DNA of 32,518 nucleotides from Methanobacteriota archaeon. GTDB taxonomy: Archaea > Thermoplasmatota > E2 > DHVEG-1. A program made the position numbers and the translations under genes. This document shows, one piece after another, positions 8,384 through 16,658 of this stretch (within the stretch, counting starts at the first letter, position 1; each line of letters begins with the position of its first letter). The stretch spans positions 1-32,518 of the forward strand of contig JAPKYE010000062.1 in NCBI GenBank assembly GCA_026394495.1. The letters run 5' to 3'. The notes beneath the pieces are model-generated. The model had not been told where the DNA came from. It saw only the letters and a program-made list of their open reading frames with translations, and searched no databases.

Positions 8384-9400
8384 TTAATGGATTCCACCGC
8401 GAAGACCGATAAACGTATTATACGACATAAACACAGCATTCGGTCCAACATGTTTCAACACATTATTCAAGAAAATGAAAGATTTTCCCACCATATCCCA
8501 TTTCACAAAATTTTGAGCAATACAATACGGATACTTCTCAGGATGCCCTTTCGCAATACAGGTTCCTGCGATATCCCCACTCACAAGCGCACGATAAATC
8601 CCCTGACCCGTCAACGGAAACGCGCCAACACCTGCATCCCCCACAAACAACACGTTCTCATGCATGAATGGCCGCTGCAACCCAAGAGGAATAAGACCAC
8701 CCGTAACATAGTTAACATGACCGGTAATTTTTTGTTCTTCCTTGAAGGACTCAAGTAACTCCCGTAAATTTCCTTCAAATTTTCCCATAACCCCAATACC
8801 CAGATTAATTTCCTGTTTCAAAGGATCCCGCGGGAAAATCCAGAAATACCCAAAATCACCACAGAACACTATTTTTACAGTATCAGAAACAAACGCGTTT
8901 GAATCCTCAAGCGTCTGCTGAAAAGTAACCCCGGTGATTCCCATCGGGATATCAAGCTCACGTTTCACTGAACTAGGGCAGCCTGAAGCATCAATGACAT
9001 AGTCGCCATCAAGATCACAAATAGTTTTTATTTTATCATTTGTCTGAATAACGGCCCCAAGCTTCTTTGCAGATCGTGCTAATTGACAAATAAATTCCTG
9101 TCGATTAAGCATACATGATGACATGCCTGGTTTACGATACGTGAAATGATGTTTCTTTCCGATGATGGTCTCACTCTTGTAAATTTCATTAAAAATACTT
9201 TTTCCCATTGGCTTCCATTTCGCCCATTCCCGCTCAATTGTATGCGCTTCACCACACCGCCTTCCCTCGTGGTTATACCCAATGGTTTTATATTTTTCAT
9301 GCACAACCACCTGGATCGATGGATTCTGCTGTTTAAGGGAAATCGCAGAACTAAAGCCGCTAAGGCTACCCCCGACGATATCCACTTTTATGAGTCTCAC
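8384..9400 (-). CDS. FAD-dependent oxidoreductase of the geranylgeranyl reductase family
   Basis: The 338-residue protein has the N-terminal Rossmann FAD motif (IVGGSLSGFSSAISL, about 8-22), the acidic ribose-binding residue (VVHEKYK), and the second FAD motif with the conserved Gly-Asp pair (NVLFVGDAGVGAFPLTGQGI, then YRALVSGD). This pattern is that of the geranylgeranyl reductase/FixC-type family, which in archaea saturates the isoprenoid chains of membrane lipids; related members act on other substrates. It is shorter than typical digeranylgeranylglycerophospholipid reductases (about 390), so the substrate is left open. The start is GTG at 9400; a second GTG at 9385 has an AGGTGA about 11 nt upstream and is a fair alternative. 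It is transcribed toward the MscS gene. Confidence 0.88.
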   Translation of the reverse strand: MRLIKVDIVGGSLSGFSSAISLKQQNPSIQVVVHEKYKTIGYNHEGRRCGEAHTIEREWAKWKPMGKSIFNEIYKSETIIGKKHHFTYRKPGMSSCMLNRQEFICQLARSAKKLGAVIQTNDKIKTICDLDGDYVIDASGCPSSVKRELDIPMGITGVTFQQTLEDSNAFVSDTVKIVFCGDFGYFWIFPRDPLKQEINLGIGVMGKFEGNLRELLESFKEEQKITGHVNYVTGGLIPLGLQRPFMHENVLFVGDAGVGAFPLTGQGIYRALVSGDIAGTCIAKGHPEKYPYCIAQNFVKWDMVGKSFIFLNNVLKHVGPNAVFMSYNTFIGLRGGIH

Positions 9401-9534
9401 CTAAGCATTGTGTTAAATAAGAAAATACATCTCCCCTACATACGTTTTTCGAAAGAAAACAACCAATCGAAAAAAAAATCATTTTGGATAGTAAGTTTCA
9501 TAAGAGAGGGATATATTCCACCGTTGAATTATAT

Positions 9535-9642
9535 AGCCCCGTAGTGTAGTGAGGTCTCTAAGGGTACAAACCTTGAGGCCCTATAAGTCAATCATCCGAG
9601 ACTCTGGATCTCGGGACAGCGGTTCGAATCCGCTCGGGGCTA
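9535..9642 (+). tRNA. tRNA-Gln (anticodon CUG) with a D-loop intron
   Basis: Acceptor arms AGCCCCG (9535-9541) and CGGGGCT (9635-9641) pair perfectly; T arm AGCGG/TTCGAAT/CCGCT is at 9618-9634; anticodon stem CGAGA/TCTCG encloses CTCTGGA, giving anticodon CTG. The gene is 108 nt. Removing 9552-9586 (35 nt) leaves a standard 73-nt tRNA with D loop AGTGGTCAA, the form usual in archaeal tRNA-Gln. Within the insert GGTCTC (9553-9558) pairs with GAGGCC (9575-9580) and AAGG with CCTT. I cannot fit a canonical bulge-helix-bulge; because GTC occurs at both borders, removal of 9557-9589 (33 nt) is an alternative. CCA is not encoded. Confidence 0.88.
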
Positions 9643-9661
9643 CTCTCTTTTTCATAAAAAA

Positions 9662-10291
9662 TTAATCAAGAATCTGCACAGAAATCATATCATTCACATC
9701 TATCAATGCACCCTGGGTACGTTTCCCAAGACTACAATTCACCACAGTAGTTGAACCAACAACCGTAAAACCAGGGTCTTCATGAACATGACCACATAAC
9801 ACCAACCTTGGTCTATGACTATCGATCAGTGTTCGAAGTTCCTTATTTCCTATATGATGCCCGATAAACACCCGATCCATTGTCCTAAAAGGAGGAACAT
9901 GCGTGATAAGAATACTCTTTTGATCAAGGACCAAATCAAGAGATTTCATAAAACCAGCATCATCGATCTGTAGACTTGCTAACGATAAAGGAAGATCACC
10001 GCCAACCCCAATGAAAGGCAAATCATGCTCAATGATGCATCTTCGATCAATATTCTGCGCTTTACTCTCAGTGATTGCATCTCCTACATCAATCGAATCA
10101 ATATTCCCAGGGACTGCAAAAGTTTTTATTGGTATCTGATTCAGGAAATTTTTTGCGGTTTCACCAGGACCAAACTGCGTGATATCACCACAGATCACAA
10201 CAATATCTGGTTTATGTGCCTGGATCTGATCAAGGATAAGATTCAGTCGATATTGCGCACCGTGAATATCTGCCGCAGCATAGATTATCAT
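9662..10291 (-). CDS. Calcineurin-like metallophosphoesterase
   Basis: The 209-residue cytoplasmic protein has the full metal-binding set of the superfamily in order: AAADIHG (D-x-H), VVICGDITQ (GD), AVPGNIDS (GN), LITHVPPF (H) and LCGHVHEDPG (GHxH). It belongs with the small YfcE-like archaeal phosphodiesterases; the substrate cannot be deduced. The frame is open to a TTG at 10339, but the ATG at 10291 begins the protein directly at the first beta strand (MIIYAAADIHG), as in relatives, and was preferred. It is convergent with the tRNA-Gln gene and divergent from pfdA, with a 362-bp gap between. Confidence 0.92.
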   Translation of the reverse strand: MIIYAAADIHGAQYRLNLILDQIQAHKPDIVVICGDITQFGPGETAKNFLNQIPIKTFAVPGNIDSIDVGDAITESKAQNIDRRCIIEHDLPFIGVGGDLPLSLASLQIDDAGFMKSLDLVLDQKSILITHVPPFRTMDRVFIGHHIGNKELRTLIDSHRPRLVLCGHVHEDPGFTVVGSTTVVNCSLGKRTQGALIDVNDMISVQILD

Positions 10292-10365
10292 AGTCTCTAC
10301 AACAGAGAATAAAACTTGTGTTAAAATACTGTCGTTCAAAAAAGGAACAAAACAAGTGATTGTTA

Positions 10366-10433
10366 AAGGGTTATTGAGATGATATCTTAGTCGCTCAACA
10401 GATCATCACTGAATAAAATCTCGGATAACCCTT
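10366..10433. repeat. Long imperfect inverted repeat in a divergent intergenic region
   Basis: AAGGGTTAT (10366-10374) pairs with ATAACCCTT (10425-10433), and after a short internal bulge GAGAT (10376-10380) pairs with ATCTC (10418-10422). The 37-nt interior also contains GATGAT/ATCATC, which could pair. It lies between two divergent genes, so it is not a terminator of either. It could be a small RNA or an operator. The rest of the 10292-10653 gap holds a duplicated GAATTCC 12 bp apart near 10438-10456, a pyrimidine-rich stretch, and TATA-like sites near 10504 and 10585 that could serve pfdA. Confidence 0.5.
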
Positions 10434-10653
10434 CTATGAATTCCTCGCTGAATTCCATCCTATCCCTTCTCTCCATCTACCCTGCATCTGATATCCCACT
10501 GAGTCTATAAATAATTTACTTCCCAGACATGAAGAGCAAATATTTCATCATTTCTCAAAGAGACAAAAACAAATCCTCTGAAAAAGAAATACATTAATAC
10601 TGCTTCTCTTATTAGAGCGTAGAAAAAACCAATACAAAAGAAGGGAAAAACAT

Positions 10654-11070
10654 ATGGCAACTGAAGAAGAAGTCCAAAGAAATTTATCACTCATCGAATA
10701 CTACAAAGAACAGTTAACATCAATGGATATGCAGGCACAATATATTCAAGCAGCGATCGCTGATTATTACAAAGCAAAAATGACTGTTGAAAACCTGAAA
10801 AAACAACAAAAAGGTGTTGAGATCCTTGTCCCGGTTGGTTTAGGCGTATTTCTCAGCGCAACAGCAAAGGACACCCAAAAGATTCTTATCGATATCGGTG
10901 CAGGACTTGTCGTCGAAAAAAATGCTGATGATGCCATGAAAAAAATTGATTCGCGCATCGAAAGTTTACAGAAAAACCAGGAGAAACTTTATACTGTTGC
11001 ACAGCAGGTGCAAACCGATGCCCAGGCGCTTGCAAATAAAACACAGCAGATGATGTCAGAATCAAACTAA
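10654..11070 (+). CDS. pfdA: Prefoldin alpha subunit
   Basis: The 138-residue protein has two long amphipathic helices (about 3-50 and 88-135) around a central beta-hairpin region (GVEILVPVGLGVFLSATA, about 55-72, then KILIDIGAGLVVEKN), which is the prefoldin alpha layout. Two alpha and four beta subunits form the jellyfish-shaped cytosolic chaperone that delivers unfolded proteins to the thermosome. The length is normal. GGGAA and AAGAAGGG before the ATG provide a ribosome site. ftsY follows 22 nt downstream; this pair is conserved in euryarchaea, supporting both calls. A TATA-like AAATACATTAATAC at about 10586-10599 is a reasonable promoter. Confidence 0.95.
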   Translation: MATEEEVQRNLSLIEYYKEQLTSMDMQAQYIQAAIADYYKAKMTVENLKKQQKGVEILVPVGLGVFLSATAKDTQKILIDIGAGLVVEKNADDAMKKIDSRIESLQKNQEKLYTVAQQVQTDAQALANKTQQMMSESN

Positions 11071-11092
11071 AAAAAGGTTTTAGGTAAGATGG

Positions 11093-12334
11093 ATGTTTAA
11101 ATTTCTAAAAAACAAACTGAAAATTTTTGAAAAAAAACTTGAGGATGAAGTAGAAGCAGAACTGAAAAAAGAAGCAAAAGAAGAATTGCTTCTTGAACCA
11201 GAAAATAAACCTACGACTCCTTTTGAAACAAAACAAGAGATTGCTAAGCCCATTCTTGAGAAATCTATATCTGAAGAGAAAACAAAAATCGCTACTGAAC
11301 AAAAACCAGTGATTACAGAAAAACAATTACAAAAACCCAATCGACCAATTCGTGCAGAGAAACGGGAACGAGAAAAACAAATTGACAAACAAATCGAAGA
11401 AAGCATCGAAACAGAACTGAACCGCATTGTTCAGACCCGAAAAAGCATAGAAGAAATCGTACAACCAGAAAAAAAACCAACCTGGGGGATATCAGACCAA
11501 AAACTCGATGAACTCCTCTGGGATCTCGAACTCATCCTGCTTGAATCCGATGTCGCATACTCTGTGATTGAATCAATAAAAAAAGACATAAAAGAAGAAC
11601 TAAAACACATCTCTGTTGATCGATCCAATGTAGGCGAATTTGTTGGTCATGTGTTGAAAAACGCTATAGCCCATGTCCTTCAATCAGGCAATCTAAATTT
11701 CAACGAATTCATCGAAAAACACAAAAAACCTGTGGTACTGATGTTCGTCGGCGTCAACGGAACCGGCAAAACTCTATCCATAGCAAAAATGGCATTTCTG
11801 CTGAAAAAACAGGGGAAGACCTGTGTGATGGCAGCTGGTGACACGTTTAGGGCAGGAGCCATTGAACAACTGGAGATCCATGCGAATAATCTTGATGTAA
11901 AAATCGTAAAACATGGTCCAGGTGCAGATCCTGCTGCGGTTGCGTTTGATGCAATCGAACACGCAAAAGCCAAACATAAAGACGTTGTCCTTTTAGATAC
12001 AGCGGGTAGGATGCAAACCAATTGTAATCTGATGGATGAGATGGCTAAAATCAAACGCGTCGCAAAACCTGATCTCATTATTTTTGTTGGTGATGCCCTC
12101 GCAGGCAACGACGTCGTCGAACAGGCGAAACGATTCAACGAAATCGTAGGAATCGACGGTGTCATCCTCACCAAGGTTGACACCGATGCAAAAGGAGGAA
12201 GCTCTCTATCAATTGCGTATACGATCGGAAAACCACTGTTGTTTATCGGTGTCGGTCAGAAATACGAGGACCAGATACCGTTTGATTCACAATGGATGGT
12301 TGATAACATCTTTGGAAAAGACAGTGAATCATAA
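11093..12334 (+). CDS. ftsY: Signal recognition particle receptor FtsY
   Basis: The 413-residue protein has an acidic/basic charged N-terminal region (about 1-125), the N-domain helical bundle (about 130-205), and the SRP-type GTPase G domain: G1 MFVGVNGTGKT (about 216-226), AAGDTFRAGAIEQL (insertion box/G2), DTAGRMQTN (G3), LTKVDTDAKGG (G4) and the closing GVGQKYEDQIPF. It receives SRP-ribosome complexes at the membrane and hydrolyses GTP together with SRP54. The long charged N-terminus is the expected membrane- and translocon-contacting part. It is likely cotranscribed with pfdA. Its last 6 bp overlap the convergent UMP kinase gene. Confidence 0.96.
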   Translation: MFKFLKNKLKIFEKKLEDEVEAELKKEAKEELLLEPENKPTTPFETKQEIAKPILEKSISEEKTKIATEQKPVITEKQLQKPNRPIRAEKREREKQIDKQIEESIETELNRIVQTRKSIEEIVQPEKKPTWGISDQKLDELLWDLELILLESDVAYSVIESIKKDIKEELKHISVDRSNVGEFVGHVLKNAIAHVLQSGNLNFNEFIEKHKKPVVLMFVGVNGTGKTLSIAKMAFLLKKQGKTCVMAAGDTFRAGAIEQLEIHANNLDVKIVKHGPGADPAAVAFDAIEHAKAKHKDVVLLDTAGRMQTNCNLMDEMAKIKRVAKPDLIIFVGDALAGNDVVEQAKRFNEIVGIDGVILTKVDTDAKGGSSLSIAYTIGKPLLFIGVGQKYEDQIPFDSQWMVDNIFGKDSES

Positions 12335-13003
12335 CGTAATTGTTGTCCCACTAAACGGTTGACCCGTAAGCGCGTATTCTAACTGATCAAGGCGTTTACC
12401 ATTAACAATAGATGTGGGGATCTTAGCTCGTTTGATGATAGTTAGTGCTGGGCCGTCTATCGCAATGTTTTTTCCTGCTGAATCCCATTTTGTACCGTAT
12501 TTCTGGATAAGATCCTGAACAGATATTTCCCTTATTTGTTTAGCATCAGGATATTTATGCGGATCTTTGTCGTAGATTCCATCAACATTGGTCGCATTGA
12601 CAAAGCGTACCGCCTTAATCTTTTCTGCAAGCTCAGCACTCACCATGTCGGTGCTATGACCTGGAGTAGTTCCTCCCATGACCACGATAGGTTTTTTTAT
12701 CTGTTTCGCTTCATCAGTAGTAACGGGGATTTCCTGATTCGATATCCCAAGAAGATGCGCAAACATTTTTGCGTTCACCCTAGTGACCTCAATACCAAAC
12801 GAATCTAAAATATCTTCACCAAATTTCAGGTTTCTCCCAAGGTTGATATAGGTGCGTGCAACAGATCCTCCACCAACAACAACATAGATTTTGTTTTTGG
12901 AACTCAGTTTTCGTAAAAGATCTGCGAGTCTGAAAAGATACTCAACATCAACATCTTTTGAGAGAAGAACAGATCCTCCAAAGGAAAGAACAATATTTTT
13001 CAT
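12329..13003 (-). CDS. pyrH: UMP kinase, archaeal type
   Basis: The 224-residue protein is an amino-acid kinase fold enzyme that phosphorylates UMP to UDP with ATP. Visible motifs are the N-terminal phosphate loop (IVLSFGGSVLL), VVVGGGSVARTYI, the substrate segment MGGTTPGHSTDMVSAELAE, NATNVDGIYDKDPHKYPDAK with the usual VDG-YD-DP pattern, and the C-terminal VNGKRLDQLEYALTG. The short archaeal form lacks the extra segments of bacterial UMP kinases. The start is ATG at 13003. It sits 54 bp downstream of the conserved gene ending at 13058 and may be read with it. It is convergent with ftsY, overlapping by 6 bp. Confidence 0.94.
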   Translation of the reverse strand: MKNIVLSFGGSVLLSKDVDVEYLFRLADLLRKLSSKNKIYVVVGGGSVARTYINLGRNLKFGEDILDSFGIEVTRVNAKMFAHLLGISNQEIPVTTDEAKQIKKPIVVMGGTTPGHSTDMVSAELAEKIKAVRFVNATNVDGIYDKDPHKYPDAKQIREISVQDLIQKYGTKWDSAGKNIAIDGPALTIIKRAKIPTSIVNGKRLDQLEYALTGQPFSGTTITL

Positions 13004-13057
13004 AGAACAACCGTATACGGATATTGATTTATCAACATTTACCCAAAATAAAAGGGT

Positions 13058-13501
13058 TTATGCGATTTCAGGTCCGTTTATTATTCCTCCTTTCTTAGGA
13101 TCAGCGCCAAGCTGAACCTGCGGCAGAGGAATTGGTGGTGGTAAACCAAGGTCTTTTGCGATACCAACTGCTTCAGGGACACAGGACTGCATGACTGCGG
13201 TGTGAATCTGACTTGCAATTGGGTTTGGCATCTTTCGAGATTCCATCCATTCATCCACAATCTTTTTTACATCCTCGTGTTCAAACACGAGAGTTCCGTC
13301 GATTTTGATCATACCAACAGGACCATAACTAGCGGTATACTGAAACTCAACGGTCGCACTGTCTGGTTGGGTTGAGCGAACCTGGGTAATAGTACTATTA
13401 TGGTCGATGCGGATCTGCCTAGGTTTCTCCTCATGATCAATGTATCTTCGCGCCTCGATGGCTTTGAGTTGTAATTGTTTTATTTTCATCTCGTGGTTCA
13501 T
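13058..13501 (-). CDS. Conserved archaeal protein, possibly SecB-like
   Basis: The 147-residue soluble protein has no signal or membrane helix. It has an N-terminal beta-rich part (IKQLQLKAIEARRY; ATVEFQYTASYGPVGMIKID), a middle stretch with an acidic helix (FEHEDVKKIVDEWME), a long helix (ASQIHTAVMQSCVPEAVGIA) and a Pro-rich end (LGLPPPIPLPQVQL). The order of four strands, a long helix and a C-terminal proline motif resembles SecB-type holdase chaperones, which is inference from pattern. Two ATGs, at 13501 and 13489, are possible starts. It lies upstream of the UMP kinase gene on the same strand. Confidence 0.85.
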   Translation of the reverse strand: MNHEMKIKQLQLKAIEARRYIDHEEKPRQIRIDHNSTITQVRSTQPDSATVEFQYTASYGPVGMIKIDGTLVFEHEDVKKIVDEWMESRKMPNPIASQIHTAVMQSCVPEAVGIAKDLGLPPPIPLPQVQLGADPKKGGIINGPEIA

Positions 13502-13649
13502 CTCAAAACCCCAATAACAAATCCCTGCTTTTACCTCTTTCGTTTCCCCCCATCCTAGTTTTTCATATTTTCTCCAGATGCATATGCATCGCGATCATGT
13601 CGCGCCATAGAAAAATACATAAATCACACTCTGATAGGAGAAGAATTAT

Positions 13650-14438
13650 ATGAAGAAAATACAGGCGATAGGAATCATAAACAGCATATTATTACTTCTG
13701 ATTCTTCCCAGTGTTGCAGCTGTCGACACCTTTGACACCTCAACACATACGATTTCAATAAAAAATGCACAAACCGGACTTCTTGTAAGCGAACAAATCT
13801 CCCTCAAAAACTATGGAAATCTACCCTGCGATGAAATCAAATTCTGGATTATGCAGAATGCACAAACCATCCAAATTACTTTAAATGGAAGAAACCAAGC
13901 TTTAGAGTATACGAACTCTGGAAACGACTACACCTGCAACCTCACCCAATACAACCTTGTAGTAGAAAAAGACAACATAACAAGTATGACCGTTACGTAT
14001 ACTATTCCATCAACCACAGAATTTTTTGAGAAAACTCTCTCATATCGCACCGCATCTCTAACCATAATTTTTAATGACAAAGAACTCTTCAGCGGACAAT
14101 TCCTTGCAGCCCAATCAACAATCCACCCTCGCTTATATCTACCCACAAATTCTCCGCTTGATATCATTACAATAATTGCGATCATCATCGTTGTTGTACT
14201 TCTCATGGCAATAACATTACTTCTGCTGAAAAAACAACGACGAAAAAGAAAAACCTCGATAACAGAATCCGAAGAACTCTTAACCATAAAAAAGACGAAC
14301 CTTCTTTCAGCGTTAAAAGAAATCGAAAAACAACACAGAGCAAAAACTCTTTCTGATGAAACCTACACGAAATTAAAAGATGAATACAAACAACAAGCGG
14401 TTGACGTCATGAAAAAACTTGATGACCTCAAAAAATAA
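13650..14438 (+). CDS. Single-pass membrane protein with cytoplasmic coiled tail
   Basis: The 262-residue protein has a signal peptide (1-24, ending PSVAAVD), an outside beta-rich domain of about 150 residues, a strong membrane helix (DIITIIAIIIVVVLLMAITL, about 171-192), a basic stop-transfer (KKQRRKRK) and a cytoplasmic helical tail of about 60 residues (LSALKEIEKQHRAKTLSDET then YTKLKDEYKQQAVDVMKKLD) like the short oligomerisation tails (SHOCT-type) in other membrane proteins. Function is unknown; the outside region resembles domains that cap surface or secretion components. The start ATG follows GGAGAAG. It ends 3 bp from the convergent RFC large-subunit gene. Confidence 0.85.
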   Translation: MKKIQAIGIINSILLLLILPSVAAVDTFDTSTHTISIKNAQTGLLVSEQISLKNYGNLPCDEIKFWIMQNAQTIQITLNGRNQALEYTNSGNDYTCNLTQYNLVVEKDNITSMTVTYTIPSTTEFFEKTLSYRTASLTIIFNDKELFSGQFLAAQSTIHPRLYLPTNSPLDIITIIAIIIVVVLLMAITLLLLKKQRRKRKTSITESEELLTIKKTNLLSALKEIEKQHRAKTLSDETYTKLKDEYKQQAVDVMKKLDDLKK

Positions 14439-14441
14439 AAC

Positions 14442-15884
14442 TCAGAAATCAAACAGACTCGGCTGCCTTCCATCCACTTTCATCTCTTTTTTCCCATCGT
14501 CCCTTTTCACATCAGAACGAACGTTTTCTATCTCAACTTGTTTATCGTCGGTTTTCTCTGCACACTCAAGGATCTCCTTTAATTTATGGACATGTTTCTC
14601 ACCAAGGAGATACTCAGTTTCACCTTCTGAGAGATTCAATCGGCGTTTCATCGCACAGGCAAAATGTATATCATTCTGAAACAACGAAATGAACTCAGGC
14701 AGGATAAAACCCCTGCTTTTCCGAACAGAAACAGAACACTGTCGCCCTAGTTTCAACGCAACCGAATCCCGAATCCCACGAACCGGTTTGCTGCTTTTCA
14801 ACGCCTTCATCCACGATGGGGGATAATACCGATCGTTCCCGTAATTTCGTGTTTTTGCAACCGCAACCCCACCAGTCATCAAATCACAGGCATACGGCCA
14901 TAAACCATAATACTGACGTTTTGAGACCCTGCCGAAAAACATATCTGCTTTTGATACCGCATCATATCCTCGTATGAGATCATCAATAGCTAGATATTCC
15001 CGCGGCAAGTTCTCAACAATCCACAATAGAAACGTATCCGGGTTCATATCAACAGAAAACGTGATATCTCGTAGATTTTGGATGTTTTTTGTCTTAAACA
15101 CATCACGTAACGCATCAAAGATGATTTTCTCCCGATCCCGATACCCAAGCGCATCCAAGGATCCTACATCCACCTGCTGCCGCCCGATACATAATGATTG
15201 AAGATCATGAACCGCAGAACGCACGTCTCCTCTGCTTTTTTCTGCGATCAATTGAAGAAGCTTCAGATCAGTAGAAATGTTTTCCTCACGGCAGATACGA
15301 CGTAACAAATCAACAATCTGACCCGTATTCACCTCATAATACGTGATCACGGTAGTAATATCCTTTAACGATTCACCACCACCCTTAATCAACCCATAAT
15401 AATCATTGACAATAAGAATAATCGGCTGACCTGTAATCTTGATTGTTTCAATAATTGCTTTCTTCCCACCACGATCACTGAAATCACTTGCTGAGCCCTC
15501 AGATTTCTCTATTTTTTCATAAAGATTATCTGCCTCATCCAAAATAATGAGTTTACGACCACCAGCCCGCGAATCCTGATAATTACCAAACATATCCAAT
15601 GTTTCATTGATCGCGCCTGCTGTCGCAACACGTTTGATGGTTTCCTGATTTCGTGCATCAGATGCATTTAATTCAATGACCGTCCATTTGAAATCGCGTG
15701 CAAGCGCAAGAGCACTACTGGTTTTCCCGGTTCCGGGTTTCCCTGAGAGAACCACAGCTTTTTTTTTCGGTGGCTTTTCTCCAGTCCACGTACGAGCCCA
15801 GGTCCGAAGACTCCCCAGAGCACGTTCATTTCCAACAACGTCGCTAAGGGTTTTCGGCCGGTATTTCTCAGTCCAGTCCTCCAT
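14442..15884 (-). CDS. rfcL: Replication factor C large subunit
   Basis: The 480-residue AAA+ clamp loader subunit has the N-terminal WTEKYRPKTLSDVVGN box, Walker A SGKPGTGKTSSALA (about 46-59), Walker B LIILDEADNLYE, sensor-2-type SRGDVRSAVHDLQSL, a C-terminal helical collar and a final PCNA-interacting peptide (QPSLFDF). With four small subunits it loads PCNA on primer-template DNA. Length fits archaeal RfcL. The start ATG at 15884 is preceded at 15907-15923 by CGAAAGATTATATAG (minus strand), an excellent BRE plus TATA element, so the gene has its own promoter. Confidence 0.96.
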   Translation of the reverse strand: MEDWTEKYRPKTLSDVVGNERALGSLRTWARTWTGEKPPKKKAVVLSGKPGTGKTSSALALARDFKWTVIELNASDARNQETIKRVATAGAINETLDMFGNYQDSRAGGRKLIILDEADNLYEKIEKSEGSASDFSDRGGKKAIIETIKITGQPIILIVNDYYGLIKGGGESLKDITTVITYYEVNTGQIVDLLRRICREENISTDLKLLQLIAEKSRGDVRSAVHDLQSLCIGRQQVDVGSLDALGYRDREKIIFDALRDVFKTKNIQNLRDITFSVDMNPDTFLLWIVENLPREYLAIDDLIRGYDAVSKADMFFGRVSKRQYYGLWPYACDLMTGGVAVAKTRNYGNDRYYPPSWMKALKSSKPVRGIRDSVALKLGRQCSVSVRKSRGFILPEFISLFQNDIHFACAMKRRLNLSEGETEYLLGEKHVHKLKEILECAEKTDDKQVEIENVRSDVKRDDGKKEMKVDGRQPSLFDF

Positions 15885-15906
15885 ATCAAAAGGAAAACAA
15901 CGCTAT

Positions 15907-15923
15907 TCTATATAATCTTTCGT
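15907..15923 (-). promoter_or_regulatory. BRE/TATA promoter of rfcL
   Basis: On the minus strand the sequence reads CGAAAGATTATATAGA: a purine-rich BRE followed by a TATA box, about 25-40 nt before the rfcL ATG. This is close to the archaeal consensus and predicts a very short leader. Confidence 0.6.
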
Positions 15924-15970
15924 TTTGACATAACCTTTTTATCATTTGTTCTCTTTCACCTTCCTCAAAT

Positions 15971-16053
15971 GCGGGGATGGCCCAGCCCGGTAAGGCGATG
16001 GATTGCTAATCCATTGGTCTCTGACCTCGGGAGTTCAAATCTCCCTTCCCGCG
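15971..16053 (+). tRNA. tRNA-Ser (anticodon GCU)
   Basis: Acceptor arms GCGGGGA/TTCCCGC (15971-15977, 16046-16052, one G-U), anticodon stem ATGGA/TCCAT around TTGCTAA (anticodon GCT), a long class-II variable arm (GGTC/GACC-type hairpin within 16017-16028), and T arm GGGAG/TTCAAAT/CTCCC. The 83-nt length and long variable arm fit serine. The discriminator is G, and CCA is not encoded. No intron. Confidence 0.95.
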
Positions 16054-16078
16054 TAAATTTATTACGTAAAAAGAGTAA

Positions 16079-16654
16079 CTATACTCTAGTAAATCGAGAT
16101 TCATCAAGATATAAAACATTGTAATCTTCACTGAAACTAAAATCAAATAATATGGAGATTGATGGTCTTTCTCCATTTGGTGGTCTGTTACTGTCATTAC
16201 GTGGCCATGTACTATCTCCTGGAGGTTGTGTTCCGTTCCATGGCTGAGTCCCATTATAACCATAACCCCACGTGCTATTACCTAGTGTTTGCGTGTCATT
16301 CCAAAGTCGCGTACCATTAGGTGATTGTCGGCCAGAAAATCCTCCGCCACCATTAAATGTTGGTTCTAACGTTAAAGCATTTCCTTGTATGGTGAAAGTG
16401 TAATTCATTATAGAACTTCCTTGATCGTTTGTGAGCGTCGCTTGAATGGCATCCTGTGTAAATGTTAACTGGGTGATTATAGAACTTCTTCCACCGAACA
16501 TTGATATTTCTTTTTCTCCAGTCCATGTCCCAATAAATTTACTTACATCGTTTCCCATATTTTGATTATTGACGCAACCGCTTAAACCGACAACGGTTAA
16601 CATAACAAGTATTCCGATTGCTAGGATCGGTTTATATGCAGTTTTTTCATTCAT
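16079..16654 (-). CDS. Exported lipoprotein with Asn/Pro/Trp-rich low-complexity segment
   Basis: The 191-residue product begins with a hydrophobic segment ending in a lipobox (VGLSGC, Cys about residue 27), so it is probably lipid-anchored outside the membrane. A small beta domain follows (FIGTWTGEKEISMFGG; LTFTQDAIQATLT), resembling short lipocalin-like domains in which a GTWTG motif opens the barrel. Then comes a segment with clustered N-glycosylation sequons (NGT, NDT, NST, NGT, NGT) mixed with Trp, Pro and Gly, and a closing strand. The frame is open to a GTG at 16666, but the ATG at 16654, 4 nt after the permease stop and behind GAGAAGTGAA, was chosen. It is the last gene of the ABC operon and is likely an accessory of it. 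Confidence 0.83.
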   Translation of the reverse strand: MNEKTAYKPILAIGILVMLTVVGLSGCVNNQNMGNDVSKFIGTWTGEKEISMFGGRSSIITQLTFTQDAIQATLTNDQGSSIMNYTFTIQGNALTLEPTFNGGGGFSGRQSPNGTRLWNDTQTLGNSTWGYGYNGTQPWNGTQPPGDSTWPRNDSNRPPNGERPSISILFDFSFSEDYNVLYLDESRFTRV

Positions 16655-16658
16655 AGCA

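Noticed and set aside
10375-10424. Possible box C/D guide RNA in the inverted repeat (GTGATGA occurs on the minus strand).
   Set aside because: No proper CTGA D box at the right distance and no internal C'/D' pair. Kept only as an unassigned structured repeat.
11680-12183. Long open frame antisense to ftsY.
   Set aside because: It lies entirely within a certain, conserved gene and is rich in Ser/Cys/Phe as typical of shadow frames.
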